A DNA stretch of 38,760 nt from CAIJMI01 sp964448085 (GCA_964448085.1 CAYUUX010000007.1:1-38760), one strand, 5' to 3'; counted from the stretch's first letter, positions 24,921-33,514 are shown. Made by a program: numbers and translations. Notes: generated from the letters alone by a model not told the origin.

Positions 24921-26692
24921 TAATAAAAAAACGCGTTATTACAATTTCGATAATGTTTGGCATTTTGCTTCTAGGTATATTCACGCGGCTATTTCTCTTA
25001 GATAAAATTCCGATGGGGTTAAGAGATGACGAAATAGATTTTGTATTAACCGCAAAATCGGTATTTTTGAATGGTAAAACATTGGATGGGATTTTTTCTC
25101 CCTTTTCTTTTAAACCCGTTCCGACTGATGTATCAGCCCCATCAGCGAGAACGCCTTATATGTTACAATCTCCAATCGTTGGTATTTTACCCCTTGGACT
25201 TTTTACTTCAAAAGTCGGATACGCAACAATAAGTATTTTATTAATTGTTATTTGGTTTTTTATTGCATATCGATTTTGGGGTACAAAAGTCGCGTTTTTC
25301 ACAGCTGGTTTGTTAGCGTTGAATCCTTGGGCCATTCACATGGGGCGTACTGCGTTTGATGCCCCTGTTTCAATCTTCTTGGCATATTTATCCTTTAGCC
25401 TTTTTTTATTTTTAAAAAATTGGTGGATTCTTATTGCATTGGTGCCATGGATAGCGGGTTTGCAAGCATACCATGGAATAAATATTGTTTATCTACTGTA
25501 TTTAGCTATCATATGTTTATCTTCTTGGCGGTTGCGGAAGAAAACGTATGGGAAGCAATATGGTATAGCCTTTGGCATTGGGATAATTTGCTTTTTATGG
25601 TTTTTGCTATCGATGTCATCGGATCGTGTAGGATCACGATTCCATGAGTTATTGCTGCCAAATAATCCAGAACTTATATCCAGTGTAAATACCGAAAGAA
25701 GAAGTGCAATACAGACGTCAGTCAATGAAATATTTAGCAACCGGTATATTATATTTGCGCGTGAGTTTTTTGGAAAATATATATCAAGTTTTTCAACAGC
25801 TCACTTATTCGCATACGGTGAATCATTATCAGTGTATTCCCTTCGTATATTGGGTTTTTTCTACCCGATTGATATTTTTCTTATTTTAATTGGTTTATTC
25901 ACCGCACTAATAAAAAGCAAAAAAAAATCTGCTGTATTTTTAGCCTTACTTGCTATTTCACCTATACCAACAGCGTTCAGTTATGTCGAAACATCCTTTG
26001 GTCAACGCTCCGCTTTGATGTATCCGATTTTGTGCATGTTTGCAGGAATCGGCATAGCATCAATCTTTGAATCAAAAACAGTTCGGTATTTTTGGAAAGT
26101 TTTACTCGCAGCAATATATACCTCTAGCTTTGTATATTTTTTGTATGTCTATTTTATCTTTAATCCAGTTAATAACTCTGAAGCTTTTGGATTAAGTTAT
26201 CGGATTTTAGCAAATTATATTAATCGTATTCCTAAAAGCGATCGCATTGTTTTTGTTTCTAATGGTTCGGTGAATACCTTTAAGCAATATTTATTTTATT
26301 CGAATACGTTACAAAAAAATACGATATCGGAAATTCAGTCGAAAATCCGATCAAAGCAATATGTTCTTGATAACGTTGAATTTATTAATTGTCCTGAAAA
26401 ATCAGTCAATATTCCGGTGAACTGGATTCTCATCGTACCATATGGAGCGGAATGTCAAACCTTATCATATAGAAAACACAGCAGCATGCTTGCAATAGCC
26501 TACCTGAAAGATAGTGGGCGAATATATGAAATATATAACGATTCACTATGTTCTCAGTATTCGCTCTCATCATATCAAAATCTGTTAACATTCCAGGACC
26601 TTTCTATCGAATCATTAGATAACAAACGGTTTTGTGAGACTTACATCTCCAAACCAAACATTATTTTAGAAACTAATGAAACTGAAGACTAA
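24917..26692 (+). CDS. GT39-like membrane glycosyltransferase with a four-cysteine C-terminal tail (second copy)
   Basis: This 591-residue paralogue of the minus-strand protein at 4675-6336 starts in an ATGA overlap. Helix 1 covers about 8-28, followed by MGLRDDEIDFVLTAKSVFLN (33-52, acids D37-D38-E39). It has ALNPWAIHMGRTAFDAPVS, a GT39 core motif, then LLPNNPE and ten or more helices. The outer tail has C492, C513, C545 and C573. The last two are 28 residues apart, exactly as in the paralogue (C518/C546), and both proteins end in a KRFCETYI/KKFCETFI motif. The coding sequence is strongly A+T-rich: lines 25381, 25861 and 26161 count 15, 17 and 16 G/C of 60. Its 3' end overlaps the next gene by 17 bases. 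Confidence 0.82.
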   Translation: MIIKKRVITISIMFGILLLGIFTRLFLLDKIPMGLRDDEIDFVLTAKSVFLNGKTLDGIFSPFSFKPVPTDVSAPSARTPYMLQSPIVGILPLGLFTSKVGYATISILLIVIWFFIAYRFWGTKVAFFTAGLLALNPWAIHMGRTAFDAPVSIFLAYLSFSLFLFLKNWWILIALVPWIAGLQAYHGINIVYLLYLAIICLSSWRLRKKTYGKQYGIAFGIGIICFLWFLLSMSSDRVGSRFHELLLPNNPELISSVNTERRSAIQTSVNEIFSNRYIIFAREFFGKYISSFSTAHLFAYGESLSVYSLRILGFFYPIDIFLILIGLFTALIKSKKKSAVFLALLAISPIPTAFSYVETSFGQRSALMYPILCMFAGIGIASIFESKTVRYFWKVLLAAIYTSSFVYFLYVYFIFNPVNNSEAFGLSYRILANYINRIPKSDRIVFVSNGSVNTFKQYLFYSNTLQKNTISEIQSKIRSKQYVLDNVEFINCPEKSVNIPVNWILIVPYGAECQTLSYRKHSSMLAIAYLKDSGRIYEIYNDSLCSQYSLSSYQNLLTFQDLSIESLDNKRFCETYISKPNIILETNETED

Positions 26693-28166
26693 TAAAAGGG
26701 TAACTCTATTTATTTTCATAGTATTAATACTGTGTGCTTCTTTTTTCCGTGTTTACCTCCTTTCTAAGAACCTTTTCTTTGGTCCTGAACAGGGGAGAGA
26801 TTTTCTCGTTCTGCGCGATATGGTCGTGAACCACAAATTGACGTTAATCGGTGCGAAGACAGATATTGCCGGTGTCTTTCATGGACCCCTTTATTATTAT
26901 ATTGCCGCAATCCCATTTGCACTTTCCCACGGAAATCCCGTGGTCGTTTCGTTTTCGCTTGCGCTGCTGCAGGTAGTAGGAATACCGCTTATTTATTTCT
27001 TGACGGTAGAATTGTCAAAAAATAAACGGGCAGGTCTTATTGCTGGTACACTCTATGCGGTTTCATTTGAGTCAATTGTCTATGCGCGGTGGCTATCAAA
27101 TCCCCCATTAAGTCTTATATTTTCTGTTGGGTTGATACTGTGTCTTGCGCGTTTTTTAAAAGGGAACCATTGGTATTTGCTGGGAGTGGGGATACTATAT
27201 GGAATTCTGGGGCAACTTGAATTCATAAATTATTTGCTATTCGGTACAATTATTATTGCTACGTTTATTCGCTATTTTCATGTATGGAGGAAAACCAAAT
27301 GGAAGATATTGCTGACAAGCACATTACTTGCAATGTTTATGGGGTTCGGAACGTATATACTTTTTGATGTCCGACATGGTTTTTTGATATTCAAAAGCAT
27401 TATTGAGTTACTTTCTGGCGGAGGCTTTAGAGGTTCGTTTTTTGATGCTGCGGCCGAGATGAGTATTCGGTATGTTACAGAGATAGGCAGAACTTTCGGC
27501 ATATTCCATATAGCGGGTGCCACAATTATAACGTTTGTTGGATTATATTCATGGTTAAGATATAGAAAATATAACCAATTGCTTGATGTATTGGGTATAT
27601 GGATGATTACGCCGTTAGCCGCTTTATACGTATTTCGCCATGGTGTTCTCGAACAGGTGTTTGTCGGGTTGTTGCCCGCTTGGATTATAGCTGTTGCCCT
27701 CGTAACTGGATCAATTTGGGAAATGTATAAGAAGTTGGGAATTACGGTGTTTGCTGCATTAGTAATGTACGGAGCGGTGATATATTTCAATTTTATTCCC
27801 TTCAATGAACAAGTGTTTTTCCAAAAATCACAATCACGAATTATCTATGAAGAAGAAACTCAAGTTGTGAAGGCAATTTACCGTCGTGCAGACGGTAAAC
27901 CTTTCTATTTTCAGGCATTTACGATACCCGTATTTTGGCAGGACGGTTGGGAATACCTTTTTTGGTATATCGGGACAAACAAATACGGCTATATTCCAAT
28001 CGAGGAAGATAAATCGGTTATCTATGTTATAACCCCGAAGATCTATTGGGATCCATATCTGTCTCTTTTTAAAAAGAACTGGTATAACGAAACGGTATCG
28101 ACATGGGGAAAATTGACGTTTGAACAGACAATTGGTGAATTTACGATAGAGGAACGAATAAAATGA
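26676..28166 (+). CDS. DQ-family GT-C-like membrane protein
   Basis: This 496-residue protein starts inside the 3' end of the previous gene (17-base overlap); this ATG is chosen because a membrane helix begins 8 residues later. Motifs are FFGPEQGRDFLVLRD (34-48, E38-Q39, R41-D42), LTLIGAKTD (55-63), GVFHGPLYYYI (66-76) and FDVRHGF (D231, R233, H234). The outer tail includes YGYIPIEEDKSVIYVITP and closes with a FTIEERI strand, alignable with the protein at 17990-19498. It has Glu-Gln where three others have Asp-Gln. It is followed in ATGA overlap by a PF10131-type gene, repeating the order DQ-family then PF10131 seen at 19503-22457. Its activity is unproven. Confidence 0.78.
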   Translation: MKLKTNKRVTLFIFIVLILCASFFRVYLLSKNLFFGPEQGRDFLVLRDMVVNHKLTLIGAKTDIAGVFHGPLYYYIAAIPFALSHGNPVVVSFSLALLQVVGIPLIYFLTVELSKNKRAGLIAGTLYAVSFESIVYARWLSNPPLSLIFSVGLILCLARFLKGNHWYLLGVGILYGILGQLEFINYLLFGTIIIATFIRYFHVWRKTKWKILLTSTLLAMFMGFGTYILFDVRHGFLIFKSIIELLSGGGFRGSFFDAAAEMSIRYVTEIGRTFGIFHIAGATIITFVGLYSWLRYRKYNQLLDVLGIWMITPLAALYVFRHGVLEQVFVGLLPAWIIAVALVTGSIWEMYKKLGITVFAALVMYGAVIYFNFIPFNEQVFFQKSQSRIIYEEETQVVKAIYRRADGKPFYFQAFTIPVFWQDGWEYLFWYIGTNKYGYIPIEEDKSVIYVITPKIYWDPYLSLFKKNWYNETVSTWGKLTFEQTIGEFTIEERIK

Positions 28167-29743
28167 AACAACTTCTTCCCTGGATTTCCGTTGTGATAAT
28201 TGCTCTCTGTATCGCGGTTGTTCCATGGTTTGGAAGAGCATACATTCCAACGCACGATGGAGAGTATCATATTGTCCGCATCGTTGAATTTTCTAAAATG
28301 CTTTCCGCAAGATATCTGTTTCCCAGATGGGCTCCCGATCTCAACAGTGGGTATGGAATTCCTATATTCGAATTCCATTACCCATTTCCGAATTATATTG
28401 GAAGTTTTCTTCGATTGTTCACGCACGATGCAGTCTATGCGTACCAATACGCGGTTGGGATAGGGTTCATACTGGCCGGTATATTTTTGTTTTTATGGTT
28501 GAAAACAAGATTTTCTTCGTTTGCCGCATGTATCGGAACGATCATTGGCATATTCATACCATACTGGTTTGTAACACAGTACGTTCGCGGATCTATCGGT
28601 GAAGTGTGGGCAACAGCGTTTCTTTTCATGGTGCTGTTTTTCGGAGAGCATAAGAAAAAAATTCCAGTTGCATTAGCGTACGCAGGCGTAATCCTCAGTC
28701 ATAATATTCTGGCGTTAATGTATACGCCATTTTTATTTGTCTATTGGATCATCCGTAAACGGTATGTCAATTGTTTTTCCATGGTTTTTGGTATTGCCGT
28801 CGCATGTTTTTTTTGGCTGCCGGCGCTTCGTGAGGGGAAATATGTGGTTGGATTAAATACAGTACTGTTCAGTGACCACTTCATTCAGGTATACGAATTG
28901 CTCATCCCCTCATGGGGAACCGCGTTTTCCGGTGGAACAGTGAGTGGAAACAAAATGTCATTTCAACTCGGAATTGTACCAATGGCCATTATCCTTCTGG
29001 CAGTAGTAACAATGATTAGGGAAAGAAAAAAAGAAATGAAATACAGTATTTTGTATATGTATCTGGTGCTGGTTGGAGCACTGTGTCTTATGTTTTTCTT
29101 TTCCAAAGGAGTGTGGTACTTGATTCCCATTATCCAATTCATTCAATATCCCTGGCGGATGCTCTCGTTTACATTGGTAACTATACCATTCCTTGCCGCG
29201 TATGCAGTTTCATCAACGAAACGTCGATTCGCTGGTATTATTCTGGCGCTTCTTGCGATTGTCCTATCGTATTCTTATACCAGACCTGTCCAATACCAAG
29301 CGCGAAACGAAACGTATTATGTTACTCGTTCAAATTTTATGGACGGAACATCGTCGATGGGAAACAGTTTTTCAACAATATGGACACCCTGGAAAGATGC
29401 GAGAACGGAAGAGCTCATAACTGTCGTAAACGGTAACATAACTGGGATCGAAAAAAACAACTATCTTGCCAAAACGGCTCACGTTTCGTTGAAAGCAGAC
29501 GGAGAGGTTATCATGCACACAGTCTATTTCCCCGGATGGACGGCATTTGTTGACGGGAAGGAACAGCCTATTGCCTATCAGAACGATGGTATTATCCATG
29601 TCGCTGTTCCGACAGGTGAACATGTTATTACAATGGTATTTCGCGATACGCCAATACGGAAGACAGCATCGGGTATATCGATCGTCGGTTTGGTCGGTCT
29701 GTTAGCTTGGGGTATACTTTCATATAGGGGAAACAAACAATAG
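28163..29743 (+). CDS. PF10131-type polytopic membrane protein (PTPS-related family), copy 2
   Basis: This 526-residue paralogue of the protein at 20808-22457 shows IPTHDGEYHIVRI (28-40, H31/D32/H36), FPRWAPDLNSGYGIPIFEFH (53-72), YPFPNY (73-78), YVRGSIGE and ILSHN. The region before the end domain is also shared (a GNSFSTIWTPW stretch against GESSPIWSVRF in copy 1). It ends in FPGWTAFVDG (456-465), a last helix and a basic tail. AGGA lies 9 bases before the ATG, and the start is in ATGA overlap. As in copy 1, an acidic-histidine loop after helix 1 fits a GT-C active site, but no biochemical role is established to my knowledge. A four-base gap leads to the GT4 gene. Confidence 0.85.
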   Translation: MKQLLPWISVVIIALCIAVVPWFGRAYIPTHDGEYHIVRIVEFSKMLSARYLFPRWAPDLNSGYGIPIFEFHYPFPNYIGSFLRLFTHDAVYAYQYAVGIGFILAGIFLFLWLKTRFSSFAACIGTIIGIFIPYWFVTQYVRGSIGEVWATAFLFMVLFFGEHKKKIPVALAYAGVILSHNILALMYTPFLFVYWIIRKRYVNCFSMVFGIAVACFFWLPALREGKYVVGLNTVLFSDHFIQVYELLIPSWGTAFSGGTVSGNKMSFQLGIVPMAIILLAVVTMIRERKKEMKYSILYMYLVLVGALCLMFFFSKGVWYLIPIIQFIQYPWRMLSFTLVTIPFLAAYAVSSTKRRFAGIILALLAIVLSYSYTRPVQYQARNETYYVTRSNFMDGTSSMGNSFSTIWTPWKDARTEELITVVNGNITGIEKNNYLAKTAHVSLKADGEVIMHTVYFPGWTAFVDGKEQPIAYQNDGIIHVAVPTGEHVITMVFRDTPIRKTASGISIVGLVGLLAWGILSYRGNKQ

Positions 29744-29747
29744 ATCT

Positions 29748-30782
29748 ATGAATATAGCAATTGATACTTCTCCATTGTCATCAGGACATCGTACGAGAGG
29801 AACAGGGGTATACACGCGCTGCCTTGTTGATGCTCTAAAGGTGTATGTTCCGGAACACACATATCAATTATTAACAACCCACGATTCAGCATCAAAACAT
29901 GTTGATCTCATACATTATCCTTATTTTGACCCGTATTTTTTAACACTTCCGTGGAAAAGGACTGCCCCAACCGTGGTAACGGTCCACGATCTTATTCCTT
30001 TGGTGTTCCGTGATAAGTTTCCATCGGGAATTCGTGGGCAGGTGAAGTGGAGTATACAGAAAAAATTATTATCAACGGTTTCACGGATTATAACGGACTC
30101 AAAATCCTCAAAAAAGGATATTGTGCAGATTACCGGGATTGCGGAGGAAAAGATAGACGTTATTTATCTTGCTCCGGCCCCAACACTGAAACCTGTTGCA
30201 AATCCCACGGATCTTCGGAGAATACAGAAAAAATATAATCTTCCAAAAGAGTATGTTTTGTACGTCGGGGATGTTAATTGGAATAAAAACATCATGGGAT
30301 TGTTAGAGGGGATAGCCAAGACGAACGTACCGCTTATGCTTGTCGGGAAGGCCTTTGTAGATGAATCGCTTCGAGAGGTGCAAGAAGTGAATGCACAAAT
30401 AAAGTTGTTACATCTGGAAGATCGTGTTTATAAACTCGGATATGTACCGGATGATGAGCTGCGTGCGTTGTATTCCTTGGCTCTTTGTTTAGTTCAGCCG
30501 TCATGGTATGAAGGGTTCGGACTTCCGGTGCTTGAAGCGTTTGCCTGTGGTTGTCCTGTTATCGCATCAAATAATTCGTCGCTGGTTGAAATTCGTGGTC
30601 CTTCGTTTAGTGTGGATCCGGGCGATTCGGAAAGTATTTCCGATGCAATTAAGAGCGTGCAAACGTTCGATGTAAAAAAACGGCAACAGATTATCCGCGA
30701 GGGGTTTTCATGGGTGAGGCAATTTACATGGGAAAAAACTGCAAAAGAAACCGCATCCGTATATGAAAGGTGCTTAGAATGA
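29748..30782 (+). CDS. GT4 family glycosyltransferase (GT-B)
   Basis: This 344-residue cytoplasmic enzyme has two Rossmann-like halves. The N-terminal half has RGTGVYTR (17-24, acceptor and glycine loop), HYPYFDP (56-62) and VTVHDLIP (77-84). The C-terminal half has LYVGDVNWNKN (171-181), LGYVPDDELRALY (230-242) and EGFGLPVLEAFACGCPVI (255-272), the EX7E motif with E255 and E263 that binds the nucleotide-sugar. This is the GT4 layout (WbaZ/mannosyltransferase-like). It is the usual type of enzyme that adds mannose, glucose or galactosamine to lipid-linked intermediates. The sugar is undetermined. It overlaps the following GT2 gene as ATGA at 30779-30782. Confidence 0.92.
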   Translation: MNIAIDTSPLSSGHRTRGTGVYTRCLVDALKVYVPEHTYQLLTTHDSASKHVDLIHYPYFDPYFLTLPWKRTAPTVVTVHDLIPLVFRDKFPSGIRGQVKWSIQKKLLSTVSRIITDSKSSKKDIVQITGIAEEKIDVIYLAPAPTLKPVANPTDLRRIQKKYNLPKEYVLYVGDVNWNKNIMGLLEGIAKTNVPLMLVGKAFVDESLREVQEVNAQIKLLHLEDRVYKLGYVPDDELRALYSLALCLVQPSWYEGFGLPVLEAFACGCPVIASNNSSLVEIRGPSFSVDPGDSESISDAIKSVQTFDVKKRQQIIREGFSWVRQFTWEKTAKETASVYERCLE

Positions 30783-31462
30783 AAAAATTATCGATAATTG
30801 TTCCTGTATATAATGAAGAAAAGACGATCGATGAGGTATTGCATCGTATCTTGAACGAGCCGCTTGCTGGATGGCAAAAGGAAATCATTGTCATTAATGA
30901 CGGATCAACGGATAAGACCAGAAAAATTTTAGATAAATGGCGAAAAAAGGTTACGGTGATTGAAAAAGACAAGAATGAAGGGAAAGGAAGTGCACTAAGT
31001 ATCGGTTTTAGGAAAGTAACTGGCGATATCGTGCTCATTCAGGATGCCGATTTGGAATATAGTCCGTCAGATTATCCCGTCCTTCTGTCTCCGTTTGCAA
31101 ACGAACGCGTCTCCGTTGTATACGGATCACGATTTTTAGGTCCTCATTTATCAACAATGTTCATCTACGCGCAAGGAAATAAATTTATTACATTCGTGGC
31201 AAACATTTTATTTAATACAAACCTTACAGACATGGAAACTGGTTTTAAGGTAATGAGAAGGGAAGTTGTTGAGGGTATGCATATTGATTCAAAACGGTTT
31301 GAAGCGGAACCGGAAATCACTGCAAAAATTTTAAAACGTGGATATCAGATTTATGAAGTTCCCATTTCATATATGGGAAGAACGTTTGAAGAAGGAAAAA
31401 AACTTACCTGGAAAGATGGACTCACCGCACTGTTTACCCTCATAAGATACAGAGTATTCTAA
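30779..31462 (+). CDS. GT2 polyprenyl-phosphate sugar synthase (dolichol-phosphate mannose synthase-like)
   Basis: The 227-residue soluble enzyme is read from the ATG in the ATGA overlap. Motifs are IIVPVYNEEKTI (6-17), VINDGSTDKT (38-47), NEGKGSALSIGF (66-77), QDADLEYSP (88-96, with D89/D91 as the metal site) and DMETGFKVMR (151-160). It continues with FEAEPEITAKIL (174-185) and YMGRTFEEGKKLTWKDG (198-214). The length and motif order match DPM1-type synthases without membrane domains, which put mannose or glucose from GDP/UDP-sugar on polyprenyl phosphate. It would supply the donors that the GT-C proteins of the locus need, so it is a likely hub. The flippase gene follows after one base. Confidence 0.92.
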   Translation: MKKLSIIVPVYNEEKTIDEVLHRILNEPLAGWQKEIIVINDGSTDKTRKILDKWRKKVTVIEKDKNEGKGSALSIGFRKVTGDIVLIQDADLEYSPSDYPVLLSPFANERVSVVYGSRFLGPHLSTMFIYAQGNKFITFVANILFNTNLTDMETGFKVMRREVVEGMHIDSKRFEAEPEITAKILKRGYQIYEVPISYMGRTFEEGKKLTWKDGLTALFTLIRYRVF

Positions 31463-31463
31463 T

Positions 31464-32723
31464 ATGGTGATAAAAAACGTAATTAAGAAAATAACTTCTC
31501 ATTCGCTGGCCCGTGACAGCGCAACGATGTTTGCTGGATCCATGACAGCTAATATTTTTTCGTACCTCTATCATTTGCTTATGGGTCGGTTGCTTGGGCC
31601 TATCGGATATGGCGAACTATCCTCCCTTCTTTCGATTTTCTATATTTTTTCGATCCCGTTAAGCGTGGGTCAATTGGTGCTCGTTAAATTCGTATCTGTG
31701 TTCAAAGCAAAGGGGGAAATTGGTCAGTCAAAAACGCTTTTTTTGAAAGTGACAAAATTATCGCTAATTGGGTGCATCGTACTTTTACCAATAATTATCA
31801 TAATATCCCCTTGGATAACTGATTACTTACAAATACGGCAACCGATTATGTTTATTTTGGTCTATGGTATCTTCGTTTTTTCTTTACTGACGGTTATTAT
31901 GGCGAGCGTATTACAGGGATACCAAAAGTTTTTGTGGGTGAGTATTTTGGGAGCAGGAGCAATTCTAATTAAGATCTGCTTTAGCGTACCTGCTGTACCA
32001 TTTGGTGTTGTTGGTGTTTTGATAGCAGTACTCCTATCGGCAATACTTGCATATGCATGCAATTTCATCCCCTTAGGATTTTTATTTCGCGTTCCGGCTC
32101 TTACGATGAATATAACCAAAAAGGAAGCATTCTCGTTTGCAATACCGACCTTATTGGTTACGCTCGGTATGACGTCTCTGTATTCGACAGACATGATATT
32201 GGTGAGACATTATTTTCAACCGTTGGAAGCTGGGATTTATGCGTCACTTGCGGTAATGGGAAAGATCGTATTTTATGGCACATCCGTCGTCACATTGGTT
32301 TTTTATCCGGTATTATCTGAGCGGTATGCGAAAGGGGAAAGGACGAGATCAATGATACGTATAGGTTTGGGCGCAGTGACTGTAATTTCATCCGGTATCA
32401 CGCTGCTCTACTTTTTATTTCCGAAATTAATCATTTCATTATTATTCGGTACATCTTATTTAGCCGGAGCTCCTTATTTAGGGATCTTTGGTGTATTTTT
32501 GGTGTTGTATACAATAGGAAATATGTTTACCACTACATTTTTGGCAACGGGCAAGACGAAAATGTGGTGTATTCCGGTAGTCGCTGCACTGTTGCAGATT
32601 TTGGGAATTATACTATTCCACAATACCTTGCTCACCGTTATTTATATTGATATTGCCATCTCTATCCTGCTTGTGTTAGGGTTAGGTGTATATTACGTGC
32701 GTGACCGGAAAGAACGACCATGA
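31464..32723 (+). CDS. MOP-superfamily oligosaccharide flippase (Wzx-like)
   Basis: This 419-residue protein has about 12 hydrophobic helices and the N-terminal pattern DSATMFAGSMTANIFSYLYH (18-37), then GRLLGPIGYGELSSLLSIFY, which is typical of polysaccharide-biosynthesis flippases (PF01943/PF13440, COG2244). These move an undecaprenyl-pyrophosphate-linked oligosaccharide from the inner to the outer face of the cytoplasmic membrane. It is the only flippase in the window, and no Wzy-type polymerase or O-antigen ligase was recognised. It overlaps the next gene as ATGA and sits between two DPM-like GT2 genes. It therefore links the cytoplasmic assembly enzymes with the external GT-C enzymes. 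Confidence 0.88.
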   Translation: MVIKNVIKKITSHSLARDSATMFAGSMTANIFSYLYHLLMGRLLGPIGYGELSSLLSIFYIFSIPLSVGQLVLVKFVSVFKAKGEIGQSKTLFLKVTKLSLIGCIVLLPIIIIISPWITDYLQIRQPIMFILVYGIFVFSLLTVIMASVLQGYQKFLWVSILGAGAILIKICFSVPAVPFGVVGVLIAVLLSAILAYACNFIPLGFLFRVPALTMNITKKEAFSFAIPTLLVTLGMTSLYSTDMILVRHYFQPLEAGIYASLAVMGKIVFYGTSVVTLVFYPVLSERYAKGERTRSMIRIGLGAVTVISSGITLLYFLFPKLIISLLFGTSYLAGAPYLGIFGVFLVLYTIGNMFTTTFLATGKTKMWCIPVVAALLQILGIILFHNTLLTVIYIDIAISILLVLGLGVYYVRDRKERP

Positions 32724-33511
32724 AATTATTCAGTTTGATTATTCCTGTATATAAGCAAGAGCACACTATTAAACGTGACATAGAAAAAGTCATCGAAGCA
32801 TTCGATGCAGTTTCGATTCCCTTTGAAATTCTTCCCGTGCTTGATGGATACATCGATAACAGTGAACAGGAAATCAGGAAAATTACCGATAAGCGGGTAC
32901 GCTTGGTCGGATACCCAACAAACCACGGAAAAGGGTATGCCGTACGATTTGGATTTGCGCATGCTGCAGGTGATGTCATTGGGTTTATGGATGCTGGCGG
33001 CGATTTATCTCCGAAAGCACTTGTTCCCATGCTTGCACAATTTGATTTTTTGAAAGCGGACGTCGTGCTTGGCAGCAAGCGTCATCCGGATTCAAAGGTG
33101 GAATACCCGGTGTACAGACGAATTCTTTCCTGGGGCTACCAAAGGCTAATTCATATATTGTTTGGGATCAACATTCGGGATTCTCAGGTGGGGATGAAAA
33201 TTTATAGACGGAAATTGTTGGAAGATGTGTTACCGCGCTTACTGGTCAAAAAATTTGCATTCGATATAGAGATACTCGCTGTTGCATATCATTTGGGATA
33301 TGCAAAAATTTACGAGGCACCGATTGAGTTGAATTTTCCAAAAGCTGTATCGACTATTACCATCGAAAAGATACTGCGGACTGTCGGCAATATGTTAAAT
33401 GATACGTTTGCCGTATTTTATAGACTGCATATCCTTCATTATTATGACAATGCGAATAAACGCAAATGGCGATTCGACCCCGAATTGAACTTTAGGATAA
33501 ATGTTGGGTAA
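32720..33511 (+). CDS. GT2 glycosyltransferase, Alg5/DPM-like
   Basis: This 263-residue soluble enzyme shows SLIIPVYKQEHTI (5-17), NHGKGYAVRFGF (68-79), FMDAGGDLSP (89-98), VLGSKRHP (116-123), RDSQVGMKIYRR (153-164) and FAFDIEIL (179-186). The last four blocks match dolichyl-phosphate glucose/mannose synthases of the Alg5 type. The metal motif reads D91-A-G-G-D95, where DAD followed by three more residues is usual, and VLDG (40-43) lacks the second Asp common after the first strand. It probably makes a second polyprenyl-phosphate sugar next to the one made by the enzyme at 30779-31462. It is coupled to the flippase by the ATGA overlap. Confidence 0.88.
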   Translation: MKLFSLIIPVYKQEHTIKRDIEKVIEAFDAVSIPFEILPVLDGYIDNSEQEIRKITDKRVRLVGYPTNHGKGYAVRFGFAHAAGDVIGFMDAGGDLSPKALVPMLAQFDFLKADVVLGSKRHPDSKVEYPVYRRILSWGYQRLIHILFGINIRDSQVGMKIYRRKLLEDVLPRLLVKKFAFDIEILAVAYHLGYAKIYEAPIELNFPKAVSTITIEKILRTVGNMLNDTFAVFYRLHILHYYDNANKRKWRFDPELNFRINVG

Positions 33512-33514
33512 AGT

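Noticed and set aside
27278..27805. 175-codon open frame on the minus strand
   Set aside because: It is antisense to a well supported membrane gene with family motifs, shows no domain, and its composition is that of a complementary shadow. The same holds for other long antisense frames such as 11151-11645, 7206-7649, 231-656 and 27834-28250.
20808..29743. Pterin biosynthesis role for the two 'PTPS-related' proteins
   Set aside because: The family name is historical. Both proteins are polytopic membrane proteins with a GT-C-like loop and an outer domain, among glycosyltransferases; none of the zinc-binding features of true PTPS enzymes are seen.
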